Positions 1-7,717 of a DNA stretch of 64,000 nucleotides are shown here, one piece after another; position 1 is the stretch's first letter, and every line of letters begins with the position of its first letter. Source of the DNA: Chitinophagales bacterium (GTDB lineage: Bacteria; Bacteroidota; Bacteroidia; Chitinophagales; S012-47); NCBI GenBank assembly GCA_015487695.1, contig WFPF01000021.1:1-64000 (forward strand), read 5' to 3'. The translations under genes and the position numbers were made by a program. The notes below the pieces were generated by a model. That model was not told the origin of the DNA, did not search any database, and saw only the letters and a program-made list of their open reading frames with translations.

Positions 1-2239
1 CCGCCCGATTATCCACCGCATGGCGGCAAGGCAGAAAATCGGAGGCAGCCTGCAGGCCACTCACCGGGGCCTGGAGATAACGGCCAGCGGAGAGGAAGCT
101 GCGCTCAACACTTTTCTGCACCTGCTTCGTGAAGAAGCTCCGGCAGTGGCCCGTGTCGAAGTTTTCGAAGCAAAAGAAATTCCATTGCTTGATTTTTCCG
201 CTTTCATCGAGAAAAGAGCCGAAAAAAGCGGGCCGGTAGAAAGTCCCCTGCCCCCTGACCGCGCCATCTGCCCGGAGTGCCGCAAAGAGCTGGAAGACCC
301 CCGCAACCGCAGATACCGCTATCCCTTTATTTCCTGTTCCGATTGCGGGCCCCGCTATTCGATCATCCGTGACTGGCCTTTCACCCGGGCACACAGCTCT
401 TTTGCTCCTTTTGAGCCCTGCCCGGCCTGCCAGTCCGAATTTCACGATCCCGAAAACAGGCGCTATCGCTACCCGCTTATCTCCTGCCCTGATTGCGGCC
501 CTCCGTTTACCCTTTATGACTGCCGAAGCGGAGAGAACCGGGTCCTCTCTTTCGAAGAGTTGCCCGAACTCCTTCTGGCGGCACTGCAGGCCGGAAAAAC
601 CCTGGCCATAAAGGATACGGGAGGATATCTGCTGATAGCCGATGCCTGCAACGAACGGGCCGTCAAACGGCTCAGAGAAAGAAAGCAATATGCCTGCAAG
701 CCCTTTGCCCTGCTTTATCCTTCTCTCGAAATGATTGAAAAGGACTGCGAGCTCTCCGCCAAAGAAAAAGACCTCCTGCAGAGCAGCGATGCGCCCATCG
801 TTATTCTGAGGCGAAAGACCGAAGCCGGAAGCGGAATTTCCCTTGAAGCCATTGCCCCCGGCCTTCATACGCTGGGCATTATGCTGCCCAACAGTCCGCT
901 GCTGACACTGATTTCGCAGGCAATAAAAAGGCCCCTGGTAGCCACCAGTGCCAATCATGCCGGCAGCCAGATGCTCTATACCGAAAAAGCAGCACTGAAT
1001 ATCCTGCCGGCTTATGCGGATCTCATCCTCAGCCACCGGGTCAAGCTGCAACTGCCCCAGGATGATACAGTGCTGGCCGTCAGTCCGAAGCACGGACAGG
1101 TCATTCTCAGGAGGCGGGGCCGCGGCCGGGCTCCGGACTATCCGGCCTGGCAGCTCCGCCACAGCGATGCAAGCAGTGCAGCCATGGGAGCCGACATGAA
1201 GAGCGCTTTTGCCCTGCTTCAAAAGGGGTGCATTCATCTAAGTCAGTACTTGGGCAATCAGGCCAGCGAGGAGTCGCGCAGGGCATTTAAAAAAACCATT
1301 CTGCACCTGGCAAAAGTGCTCAGCTTTAGCCCGCAAAGCATTCTTCTCGACAGCCACCCCGATGCTTTTTCTACCGAAATGGGCCGTGAGCTCGGCCGGC
1401 ACAAATACCCCTTTTATTTCTTTCCCCATCACCGGGCTCATTTTGCGGCCGTTCTTTCGGACCACCGGCTCTTTGACAAGGATGTTCTGGGCATCGTATG
1501 GGACGGTTACGGCTGGGGCGAAGACCGTTCGATATGGGGCGGAGAATGGTTTCTTTACAAAAAGCGAGAAATGCGACATATTGCTCAGCTCTCCCCCTAT
1601 CAGCTGCTGGCCGACAGTGCCATGGTGCTCGAACCCCGCATATCGGCACTTTGTCTTTTCGGTTTCGTAGAGGGTGCCGATGCTTTTCTGAAGCCTTTTT
1701 TCGATGAAAAGGAATGGAAACATTATCAGGCCATCCGGCAGCGCGGCCGCTGTCCCTTCACCACCAGCATGGGCCGAATATTCGATGCCGTGGCTTCCAT
1801 TCTTCAGATTGCCGGGCCCTGCAATTCTTTTGAGGGAGAGGCTGCCATCAAGCTCGAGCAGGCCGCCAGCAATGCCTACCTGCGCGGCATCATGCCCGAG
1901 TCCTATCACATCGAATGGGGCCGGGAAATATCGATCCGGCAAATGCTCCGTGAAATCATCATCGACATCAGGCGCGGACTGGATCCCGAAGAGATTGCCC
2001 TCCGGTTTCATGTAAGTCTGGCCCATCTGGCCTGTGAGTCTGTGCGCGAAACAGGAATCCGGCATGTCGTCTTTGCCGGGGGCGTTTTTCAAAACAGCCT
2101 CCTCCCCGATCTGCTGCACGATCTGTCCGGTAAAGAAACAAAGTTGTATTTTGCCCGCCACAGCTGCCCCAATGACGAAAGCATTGCCCTCGGTCAGACG
2201 GTGCTTCACTTACTCAAAAAATATCCCGATGTCTTCTAG
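1..2239 (+). CDS. hypF: Carbamoyltransferase HypF (5' end outside window)
   Basis: HypF makes the carbamoyl-AMP-derived cyanide ligand of [NiFe]-hydrogenases and passes it to HypE. The frame is open from base 2 with RPIIHR before the first ATG (base 20), which continues an acylphosphatase domain, so roughly 15-20 N-terminal residues lie upstream. Counting from that ATG, two zinc-finger units follow (CPEC/CSDC, residues 84-109; CPAC/CPDC, 134-159), then a YrdC-like domain (about 185-375) and a Kae1-like domain (about 400-735) with the metal-binding HHRAH near residue 470 and GGVFQN near the C-terminus. Domain order and total length are normal for HypF. No other hyp gene is visible; partners probably lie upstream. 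The next gene starts 42 bases downstream. Confidence 0.95.
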   Translation, partial: RPIIHRMAARQKIGGSLQATHRGLEITASGEEAALNTFLHLLREEAPAVARVEVFEAKEIPLLDFSAFIEKRAEKSGPVESPLPPDRAICPECRKELEDPRNRRYRYPFISCSDCGPRYSIIRDWPFTRAHSSFAPFEPCPACQSEFHDPENRRYRYPLISCPDCGPPFTLYDCRSGENRVLSFEELPELLLAALQAGKTLAIKDTGGYLLIADACNERAVKRLRERKQYACKPFALLYPSLEMIEKDCELSAKEKDLLQSSDAPIVILRRKTEAGSGISLEAIAPGLHTLGIMLPNSPLLTLISQAIKRPLVATSANHAGSQMLYTEKAALNILPAYADLILSHRVKLQLPQDDTVLAVSPKHGQVILRRRGRGRAPDYPAWQLRHSDASSAAMGADMKSAFALLQKGCIHLSQYLGNQASEESRRAFKKTILHLAKVLSFSPQSILLDSHPDAFSTEMGRELGRHKYPFYFFPHHRAHFAAVLSDHRLFDKDVLGIVWDGYGWGEDRSIWGGEWFLYKKREMRHIAQLSPYQLLADSAMVLEPRISALCLFGFVEGADAFLKPFFDEKEWKHYQAIRQRGRCPFTTSMGRIFDAVASILQIAGPCNSFEGEAAIKLEQAASNAYLRGIMPESYHIEWGREISIRQMLREIIIDIRRGLDPEEIALRFHVSLAHLACESVRETGIRHVVFAGGVFQNSLLPDLLHDLSGKETKLYFARHSCPNDESIALGQTVLHLLKKYPDVF

Positions 2240-2281
2240 CGTATCAAAGTCCTTCACCCTTTTCAATCCGTTTTTAAAACC

Positions 2282-2797
2282 ATGAACTCCTCTCCTTTGC
2301 TGATTCTCGTTATGGGTCTGCCGGGAAGCGGAAAAAGTTACTTTTCAGAACACCTGGCCGAAAAAATGAATGCGCTTTACCTCAGCTCCGATAGGGTACG
2401 TGCTGAGATGAAGCTGATGGGAAAGTATGACGAAGAGAGCAAGCAAAAGGTATATGACCGCCTGGAGGAGCTGGCACGCGAAGCCCTGCAAAACGGAGAG
2501 GCCGTGCTGGTGGATGCAACTTTTCATAAAAAGAAGCGGAGAGCACAGTTTGCTGCCCTGGCCCGTGAGACGGGGGCCCGGCTGAAGATAATCCGCATTG
2601 AAGCCGATGAAGCGCTTATCCGTGAACGGCTGCAAAAACCCCGGAAAGAAAGCGAAGCCGACCTCTCCGTTTACCGGAAATTGAAGAAAGAATTTGAGCA
2701 GGTTGAGCCAGGTCATCTTTCTTTGCCCTCAGGAAGAGATAATTTAGCAGAAATGCTGAGACGGGCAGAAGATTATATTCGGACAGAGAAGGCATAG
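2282..2797 (+). CDS. P-loop kinase-like ATPase (COG0645 type)
   Basis: A 171-residue P-loop protein with Walker A GLPGSGKS at residues 12-19 after a hydrophobic beta strand, and DATFHKKKRR in the position of the catalytic/lid region of small-molecule kinases. It resembles the AAA_33/zeta-like kinase module that in many proteobacteria forms the C-terminal half of one fusion protein with an aminoglycoside phosphotransferase-like domain. Here that other half is the next gene, 18 bases downstream on the same strand, so the two products probably act together. The substrate is unknown. The protein has no signal peptide and should be cytoplasmic. The family call is firm; any specific function would be a guess. 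Confidence 0.8.
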   Translation: MNSSPLLILVMGLPGSGKSYFSEHLAEKMNALYLSSDRVRAEMKLMGKYDEESKQKVYDRLEELAREALQNGEAVLVDATFHKKKRRAQFAALARETGARLKIIRIEADEALIRERLQKPRKESEADLSVYRKLKKEFEQVEPGHLSLPSGRDNLAEMLRRAEDYIRTEKA

Positions 2798-2815
2798 CTT
2801 GTCGAAACACATCGC

Positions 2816-3826
2816 ATGAACAAGGACGAGATCTCGCAAATTCTTTTGAATCAGGCTTTCCCGGATACGGGAAAACACCTCGAAATGATCGAAACCCACA
2901 TCTCATGGGTCATCCTCAGCGATCACTTTGCCTTTAAAATAAAAAAGCCGGTCAAATATTCATTTTTGGACTTCTCTACGCAGGAACTTCGCAGGAAGTA
3001 CTGCTACAATGAAGTCGCACTCAACAGACGTCTTTCGCCCGATATCTATCTCGGGGTCATTGAAATCCGGTCGGACGGGGAATCTGCCACAATAGGAGAC
3101 GGCCCGGGAGAAGTCATTGACTATGCGGTTCAGATGAAACGTGTACGCACCAATGCCCGCATGGACCTCATGTTGATTCGAAAAAAAGTGAAGCGCGATC
3201 ATGTAGATCGCATCGCCCGCACCCTCGTAGATTTTCATCAAACGACCGAGGTCATTCACAAGAAAATCGAGAAGGAAAAAATTATAGGGGACTTTAATGA
3301 TCTTCAAAGTGTAAAACCCTTCCTCCGCGAAAAACTGGGCAATGTGGCTGTCAACCTCATCGACCGCTCACTGGAATGTGCCGGCAAGTTTGTTCACCGC
3401 TTCGGAGACTTGATGCAGCTTCGCTCGGACCAGGGCTTTGTGCGCGATGGCCATGGCGACCTGCACACAGGAAATATTTTCCTTCTCTCGAGGCCGGTCA
3501 TCTTTGACTGCATTGAGTTCAACGATGATTTCCGTCAGATTGACGTGCTCGATGAGGTCGCCTTTCTATGTATGGACCTTGAGCGTTTCGGCAGGAGGGA
3601 TCTGAGCCATGCTTTTCTTGAAAAATACCTTGCCGAAACCCACGTGCTCCGCAATGAGGCCGAAGGGCGCCTTTTCCTTTTCTTTAAACTCTACCGGGCC
3701 AACGTAAAGGCCAAGATACAAGCTATCAAAGCTCAAAATGCTTCATCCGGGCGGGCCATGAAAAAACACCTCGTCAGTGCCGACATTTACCTGCATCTGA
3801 TGTCCGATTATCTGGCGGTGCTCTGA
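2816..3826 (+). CDS. Aminoglycoside phosphotransferase-like kinase (COG2187 type)
   Basis: A 336-residue protein-kinase-fold enzyme. The catalytic loop HGDLHTGN, with Asp and Asn in Brenner's pattern, lies at about residues 213-220, followed by an IEFND metal-binding motif. The N-terminal part (FAFKIKKPVKY, YCYNEVALNRRLSP) matches the COG2187 family rather than true aminoglycoside-resistance enzymes. It is co-directional with the P-loop kinase 18 bases upstream; together they recreate a two-domain protein known as one chain in other bacteria. Its 3' end overlaps the convergent phhA gene by 19 bases. The physiological substrate is not known and antibiotic resistance should not be inferred. Confidence 0.8.
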   Translation: MNKDEISQILLNQAFPDTGKHLEMIETHISWVILSDHFAFKIKKPVKYSFLDFSTQELRRKYCYNEVALNRRLSPDIYLGVIEIRSDGESATIGDGPGEVIDYAVQMKRVRTNARMDLMLIRKKVKRDHVDRIARTLVDFHQTTEVIHKKIEKEKIIGDFNDLQSVKPFLREKLGNVAVNLIDRSLECAGKFVHRFGDLMQLRSDQGFVRDGHGDLHTGNIFLLSRPVIFDCIEFNDDFRQIDVLDEVAFLCMDLERFGRRDLSHAFLEKYLAETHVLRNEAEGRLFLFFKLYRANVKAKIQAIKAQNASSGRAMKKHLVSADIYLHLMSDYLAVL

Positions 3827-4578
3827 ACACTTACCCTCCCGGCCAACTCTTCGGCAATAAGCGGCAGGCTCTTTTCAAGTTCTTCGTAGCTATCTATGAT
3901 AAAATACTCTTCCTGATACCTTTCCTTGATATAGGGGGTCTTCAGAATTTGTCTTACATCATAGCGATGCCTGGGCAAATCGGCCTGAAGGCAATAATCG
4001 CTCTCCCCGTTTGATGACAAAATGCCCGCTCCGTAGATCTTCAGCGCTCCTTTCTCTCTTATCAGGCCAAACTCCACGGTATACCAATAGATACGCGAAA
4101 GCAATTCCACGGCTTCCGGATTTTCAATCCAACGGAAGGCAATGTGGCTCAACCCCTCCAGGAAAGAAGAAAAATCCTGATTCGCCAGCAGGGGCACATG
4201 CGCAAATACATCGTGAAACATGTCCGGCTCTTCGAGATAATCGAGCTGGTCCATGCTGCGAAGCCAGGTGCTTGCCGGAAAGAAGCGTCCGCGAAGCATT
4301 TCGAAAAAAGTGCGGTTGTCGACAATTCCGGGCACTCCCCTCAGGCGCCAACCCGTAAGTTTTTCCAGCCGCTTGTTCACTTCATTGAAATCGGGGATAC
4401 AGGTCTCCTGAAACCCCACAAGATCAAGGCCGTTTAAAAACGCGGCCGAAGCTTTGTTGGGCAGCTTTTTCATCTGCCGCCTGTACAATATCTGCCATAC
4501 GCTGTGATCTGCGACACCGTATGCCGCATAGTCCTGCTTTAGCTCCCGGATGCCTTCAATGGTCTTCATTTCTTCCAT
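3808..4578 (-). CDS. phhA: Phenylalanine 4-hydroxylase
   Basis: A non-haem iron, pterin-dependent monooxygenase that converts phenylalanine to tyrosine. The iron-binding facial triad is visible: His122 and His127 in EPDMFHDVFAH and Glu169 in YWYTVEFG. At 256 residues it is the short, single-domain bacterial form with no regulatory ACT domain. The start is the ATG at 4578; a second ATG lies three codons in. Upstream on the same strand are a Tyr-rich leader ORF (4659-4724) and a terminator hairpin (4601-4634), which together look like an attenuator responding to tyrosine, the product of this enzyme. The gene is convergent with the APH-like kinase gene. Confidence 0.95.
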   Translation of the reverse strand: MEEMKTIEGIRELKQDYAAYGVADHSVWQILYRRQMKKLPNKASAAFLNGLDLVGFQETCIPDFNEVNKRLEKLTGWRLRGVPGIVDNRTFFEMLRGRFFPASTWLRSMDQLDYLEEPDMFHDVFAHVPLLANQDFSSFLEGLSHIAFRWIENPEAVELLSRIYWYTVEFGLIREKGALKIYGAGILSSNGESDYCLQADLPRHRYDVRQILKTPYIKERYQEEYFIIDSYEELEKSLPLIAEELAGRVSVQSTAR

Positions 4579-4600
4579 CTTTTTATTGGTTTTTATAAAT

Positions 4601-4634
4601 AAAAAAACCCGGCTTCGAATGCTCGAAGCCGGGT
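4601..4634 (-). terminator. Intrinsic terminator, probable attenuator of phhA
   Basis: A perfect 12-bp stem (ACCCGGCTTCGA at 4607-4618 pairing with 4623-4634), with a 4-base loop, is followed on the minus strand by seven T (plus-strand A run 4601-4607). It lies only 22 bases before the phhA start, so transcription into phhA must pass it. It could simply end the dehydrogenase transcript, but a Tyr-codon leader ORF directly upstream and two competing pairings with that ORF favour regulated termination. Confidence 0.85.
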
Positions 4635-4688
4635 GCTCATTTCTTTCAAAATATTACACTACGATCCTGCTCCGAGTCTGGCCGGGTT
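4606..4688 (-). promoter_or_regulatory. Candidate antiterminator of the phhA attenuator
   Basis: Two segments of the leader ORF can pair with the terminator. AACCCGGC (minus strand of 4681-4688) is fully complementary to GCCGGGTT in the 3' arm (4606-4613). CTCGGAGC (4669-4676) pairs with GCTTCGAG in the 5' arm (4622-4629) with one G-U. Both lie just downstream of the Tyr codons: exposed when a ribosome stalls there, covered at least partly when it reaches the stop codon. The pairings are seen directly; the switch is inferred. Confidence 0.55.
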
Positions 4689-4724
4689 CAGATAATAGTA
4701 ATAATAATTGCTGCAATTGATCAT
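4659..4724 (-). CDS. Tyr-rich leader peptide upstream of phhA (21 aa)
   Basis: A short ORF beginning MINCSN, then five consecutive Tyr codons (residues 7-11), then LNPARLGAGS and a TAG stop. It ends 25 bases before the terminator hairpin that precedes phhA. A run of codons for the pathway product placed before a terminator is the hallmark of leader-peptide attenuation: scarcity of charged tRNA-Tyr would stall the ribosome and allow read-through into phhA. The bases coding LNPARLGA are complementary to both arms of the terminator (see the antiterminator entry). No strong ribosome-binding site is visible, as is usual in this phylum. Translation is inferred, not shown. Confidence 0.65.
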   Translation of the reverse strand: MINCSNYYYYYLNPARLGAGS

Positions 4725-4764
4725 TTCAGGGCTAAAACTATGCATTCCCTTTCAGTTTCGGAAA

Positions 4765-5526
4765 TCAAGTGTCTGTTTTTTTATCGACCAGGGTAGCACT
4801 TGCCTGATCCGCTGGCAAAATGAGCAGATCGGCTACATTCACATGCCCGGGGCGGGAGACAATGTACCAAATGCTGTCGGCCACATCCACGGCCTCCAGC
4901 GGCCGGTAGCCCTGATAAACAGCCTCTGCCTTTTCGTGATCACCTTTGAAACGCACTTCCGAAAATTCGGTATGGACCAGCCCCGGATGCACGGCCGAAA
5001 CCCTGACCCCCGTACCCAGAAGATCCTGGCGCATGGCACGGGTAAGACCATCCACGGCAAACTTAGTGGCCACATAAACATTGCCCCTCGGATAAGCCTC
5101 CTTGCCGGCTATAGATCCGATATTCACTACCTGCCCGCGGCCCCGCTCCACCATGGCCGGAAGCAGCGCCCGGCTCAGATAAAGCAGTCCTTTGATGTTT
5201 ATATCAATCATGGCTTCCCAGTCTTCGATCCGGCCTTCATGAATCAGGTCAAGTCCGTGGGCATTTCCTGCATTATTGATCAATATGTCAATCTCCTGAA
5301 ATGCTGCCGGCCTGCTTTGCAAAGCTTCCGTCATGGCCTCGCGATCACGAATGTCAAAGTCCAGCGTACACACATCGGTCAGTTCCGAAAGTTCCTCCTG
5401 TAAGGCCTGAAGACGATCGGCCCTGCGAGCGCACAGAACCAAACGAATTCCGTTTCTTGCAAATATGCGGGCCGTTTCGCGGCCAATTCCCGAACTGGCC
5501 CCACTGATAAGTGCTGTTCTTTTCAT
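4765..5526 (-). CDS. YdfG-like short-chain dehydrogenase/reductase
   Basis: A 253-residue classical SDR that uses NAD(P)H to interconvert hydroxyl and keto groups. The cofactor motif SGASSGIG is at residues 8-15, NNAG at 84-87, catalytic Ser138 in NIGS, and Tyr151/Lys155 in YVATK. The whole pattern (IDINIKGLLYLSRALLP, HPGLVHTEFSEVRFKGD) resembles YdfG-type 3-hydroxy acid/serine dehydrogenases. An upstream in-frame ATG at 5685 would add 53 residues of non-conserved sequence running through the promoter region, so the start at 5526 (MKRTALISG) is preferred. The gene is divergent from the DUF3365 gene, with a -7 element on each strand between them. The substrate is unproven. Confidence 0.88.
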   Translation of the reverse strand: MKRTALISGASSGIGRETARIFARNGIRLVLCARRADRLQALQEELSELTDVCTLDFDIRDREAMTEALQSRPAAFQEIDILINNAGNAHGLDLIHEGRIEDWEAMIDINIKGLLYLSRALLPAMVERGRGQVVNIGSIAGKEAYPRGNVYVATKFAVDGLTRAMRQDLLGTGVRVSAVHPGLVHTEFSEVRFKGDHEKAEAVYQGYRPLEAVDVADSIWYIVSRPGHVNVADLLILPADQASATLVDKKTDT

Positions 5527-5561
5527 GTCAATGCTTTTATTTTTTTCTATGAGCGTAGGCG

Positions 5562-5569
5562 CAAATTTA
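5562..5569 (-). promoter_or_regulatory. -7 promoter element for the SDR gene
   Basis: TAAATTTG on the minus strand matches the Bacteroidota -7 consensus TAnnTTTG, 35 bases upstream of the SDR start codon. A clear -33 element is not obvious. Confidence 0.5.
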
Positions 5570-5586
5570 ACATATGAATAGTTGTT

Positions 5587-5594
5587 TATATTTG
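5587..5594 (+). promoter_or_regulatory. -7 promoter element for the DUF3365 gene
   Basis: TATATTTG matches TAnnTTTG and lies 17 bases before the preferred ATG at 5612. It is divergent from the SDR promoter 17 bases away, so the two may compete for polymerase. Confidence 0.5.
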
Positions 5595-5611
5595 CATTAA
5601 AGCTTAAAAAG

Positions 5612-6214
5612 ATGCAAATGCTTAAAATTCTCACGGCCTTCTTTCTGTTGAGCCTTTTTTTCGCTGCTTGCGAAAAAGAAGGCAATCATCGTTTGCTGGA
5701 AAGCCGGGCCCTGGAACTGGGTACCCAAATCAGTGATTCCACGCAGAAGGTGCTGGCCGGAAATTTGAAAAAAGCCATTGCCGAAGGCGGGGTTTTTCAT
5801 GCCATCGAATATTGCAATCTGGAGGCCATGCCCATCACCCGGAAGATGGAAGAAAAATATGGTGTCAAAATCAAACGCAGCTCGCTGAAAGTGCGCAATC
5901 CGCAAGACCGCCCCGATGAAAACGAATTGAGCCTCTTGCGTCATTTTGACTCACTGGCAACTGCGGGGGCTCCGATGACCCCTGCCATTCGCTGGCTGGA
6001 CGATGATCATCTTCTTTATGCACGCCCCATCATGCTCAACAAAGGATTGTGCCTTAGTTGCCACGGAGAGGTCGGATCGGCTGTTTCAGACAGTCTGTAT
6101 GCTTTCATCCGCTCCAAATATCCCGAAGACCGGGCAACCGGCTACAAGCTCAATGATTTCAGAGGAATGTGGAGCATTGTCTTTGATGAAGATCAACTGG
6201 AAAAGGCGGATTAA
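5612..6214 (+). CDS. DUF3365 (Tll0287-like) c-type haem lipoprotein
   Basis: A 200-residue protein with an N-terminal lipoprotein signal (hydrophobic run ending LFFAAC, lipid-anchored Cys) and one haem-attachment motif CLSCHG near residue 147. The arrangement EYCNLEAMP...RNPQDRPDENE...LLYARPI...CLSCHG is typical of DUF3365/Tll0287-like haem sensor or electron-transfer domains. It should sit in the periplasm on a membrane. An ATG 30 bases further upstream overlaps the -7 promoter element, so the start at 5612 (or ATG 5618) is chosen. No partner reductase is adjacent. The role, redox or sensing, is unknown. Confidence 0.85.
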   Translation: MQMLKILTAFFLLSLFFAACEKEGNHRLLESRALELGTQISDSTQKVLAGNLKKAIAEGGVFHAIEYCNLEAMPITRKMEEKYGVKIKRSSLKVRNPQDRPDENELSLLRHFDSLATAGAPMTPAIRWLDDDHLLYARPIMLNKGLCLSCHGEVGSAVSDSLYAFIRSKYPEDRATGYKLNDFRGMWSIVFDEDQLEKAD

Positions 6215-6873
6215 TAAGGGTCTTCCAGTTCGCGGGCTTTTTGCAGGTCTTCGTCCGAAGCAAAGTAGCGAAAACGAATAAAAAGAATGGCATCCACAAG
6301 GAAGTGGGCCGTCATTGCCGCATAGATGCCGACATACTCGAAAAGGTAACCCAGGCCCGCACTCACAACGACCATAAGCACTCCGTAAAGGCTCATCTTC
6401 AGGTTCATGGGATTGAGGTAGCCGTGCAGCGCCACAAAGAGTATGGCCGTGGGCCAGATGCCGATAAAAGGCTGCAGCGCACCCCTGAAAAGCAGCTCTT
6501 CGCCAATGCCCGCAGCAAGGGAAAGAAAAAGCAGATCGCCCACTTGCAGCTGCGCATCGTCAAGCAGTTTGGTAAAAAAAATACGTGCCTCATCAAGAAT
6601 AGAGGTGTTGATGAGCCAGAGCAAATTGAGGCTGGCAATCAGGCCGAAGAAAGCTCCGCGAAACAACTGATAGGGCAAGGGACCGCCAAAACTCAAAACA
6701 CCCCGTATGCCACCCGGGACGAATATATGGATGAGGGTCAGCCCCAGCCCTCCCAGCCCAAAGAGCGTGACGAGCCCGATAATAAAAAATGAACGCCTGT
6801 TTACTTTCAATATGCGCCTTATTGACTCACAATTACTTCGTATTGATTTCAATGCGATTGCTGGCCGTACCAT
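6211..6873 (-). CDS. CPBP family intramembrane metalloprotease
   Basis: A 220-residue, mostly membrane-embedded CAAX-protease/bacteriocin-processing (Abi) family protein. The active-site motifs are present: EELLFR (Glu125, Glu126, Arg130), a His in ALHGYLNPMN (150), and a His in AHFLVD (190). About five or six hydrophobic segments are visible. The only ATG (6873) lies 41 bases inside the upstream lipoprotein gene; an internal TTG is an alternative start. It is the last gene of a minus-strand group (9594 to 6211) with two DUF6263-like lipoproteins and a DUF3089 hydrolase. Its 3' end overlaps that of the convergent DUF3365 gene by 4 bases. The substrate is unknown. Confidence 0.85.
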   Translation of the reverse strand: MVRPAIALKSIRSNCESIRRILKVNRRSFFIIGLVTLFGLGGLGLTLIHIFVPGGIRGVLSFGGPLPYQLFRGAFFGLIASLNLLWLINTSILDEARIFFTKLLDDAQLQVGDLLFLSLAAGIGEELLFRGALQPFIGIWPTAILFVALHGYLNPMNLKMSLYGVLMVVVSAGLGYLFEYVGIYAAMTAHFLVDAILFIRFRYFASDEDLQKARELEDPY

Positions 6874-7693
6874 TCACACTTTTCAGTCCCTGCGTCACTT
6901 TCATCTGCAAATCCTGCACAATCAATCCATGACGTGTCCAGCCGCTCTTTCGATCTACATTCAACTCGCCATCCAGCTGACCCGATACTTCTATCATCAC
7001 GTTCACAGAATCCTGAGCACTTGGATATACTTTGCCTTCCAACTCCAGAACAACCTCATTTTCATCCACTCTCTTCACCGTGTATTTCGTTTCGACACTC
7101 AGGCCGCTTTCGTCATCAGTAACAATTTTTCGTGTCCAGCTGTCGCCTCTTCCCACCGCTTCTTCAGGAAAAACGGGTACCACATTCTGGATATATTGCT
7201 TGATATCGGTTGCATTGCTGAAGGCACCCATGACCTGCCCCATTTCCGAAGACTCATCCTTCATTTCCATCACATTTCCGTAGCGATCAAACTTTACGGT
7301 AAAGGACTCTCCGATGATTCCACTATATATTTCCACCATTTTATCGGCACCAATGCCCTTGGCCTCCCCGGGTTTCTCAGAGTCATACTCCACGGCACCG
7401 GTCATCGGGTTTTGCATTTTCATATAAATGCGATTGTAGGTGAATTGCACCAGCACAGCCGTATCCGAAACCTCGGTGGGTATCATGCTGTATTCCACAT
7501 TCATATCGAGCGGAATACTCATTCCGAGCATCTTCGTTTCGGAATGAATATCCATGGTTGAGATCGTTTCCCTTCCCTGCTCCGGTTGAAAAAGGAGTTG
7601 CACTTTTTCATTGCTTCCGCCCGACTCTTCGCTGCACGAGAAAAGAAGGAGAAGTACGACCAGTCCTGCGATTGATTTGAATGCTGTTTTCAT
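6833..7693 (-). CDS. DUF6263-like lipoprotein (copy 1)
   Basis: A 286-residue lipoprotein with a lipobox ending LLLFSC (Cys20). The remainder is soluble and beta-rich. It shares a domain plan with the gene at 8752-9594: an N-terminal strand on a MDIHSETKMLGMSIPLDMN-type block, the motif QNPMTGAVEYDS (copy 2: QSNPMSGKIEYNS), a central FPEEAVGRGDSW block (copy 2: FPEGELKEGQSW), and a C-terminal DGELNVDRKSG block (copy 2: TGELTVERKTG). These features suggest the DUF6263 family, of unknown function. The two copies flank a DUF3089 hydrolase lipoprotein. Gaps are short, indicating co-transcription. Probably periplasmic-facing. Confidence 0.75.
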   Translation of the reverse strand: MKTAFKSIAGLVVLLLLFSCSEESGGSNEKVQLLFQPEQGRETISTMDIHSETKMLGMSIPLDMNVEYSMIPTEVSDTAVLVQFTYNRIYMKMQNPMTGAVEYDSEKPGEAKGIGADKMVEIYSGIIGESFTVKFDRYGNVMEMKDESSEMGQVMGAFSNATDIKQYIQNVVPVFPEEAVGRGDSWTRKIVTDDESGLSVETKYTVKRVDENEVVLELEGKVYPSAQDSVNVMIEVSGQLDGELNVDRKSGWTRHGLIVQDLQMKVTQGLKSVNGTASNRIEINTK

Positions 7694-7717
7694 ATTCTTT
7701 ATAGTTGATGATCAAAA

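Noticed and set aside
1238-2209. 323-codon minus-strand frame within hypF
   Set aside because: The forward frame is a full HypF Kae1-like domain; the reverse frame has no recognisable features.
2816-3826. Aminoglycoside resistance gene
   Set aside because: The kinase motifs are shared, but the sequence matches the COG2187 family linked to a P-loop kinase, not known resistance enzymes.
4601-4634. Hairpin as a simple terminator of the dehydrogenase gene only
   Set aside because: Possible, and kept as the alternative; but a Tyr-run ORF and two pairings with the hairpin lie between the dehydrogenase stop and the hairpin, which a plain terminator does not explain.
6707-7561. Long plus-strand reading frame of 284 codons across the lipoprotein genes
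   Set aside because: It is the antisense of two clear lipoprotein genes; its sequence shows a His/Ile-rich composition expected of a shadow frame and no domain.
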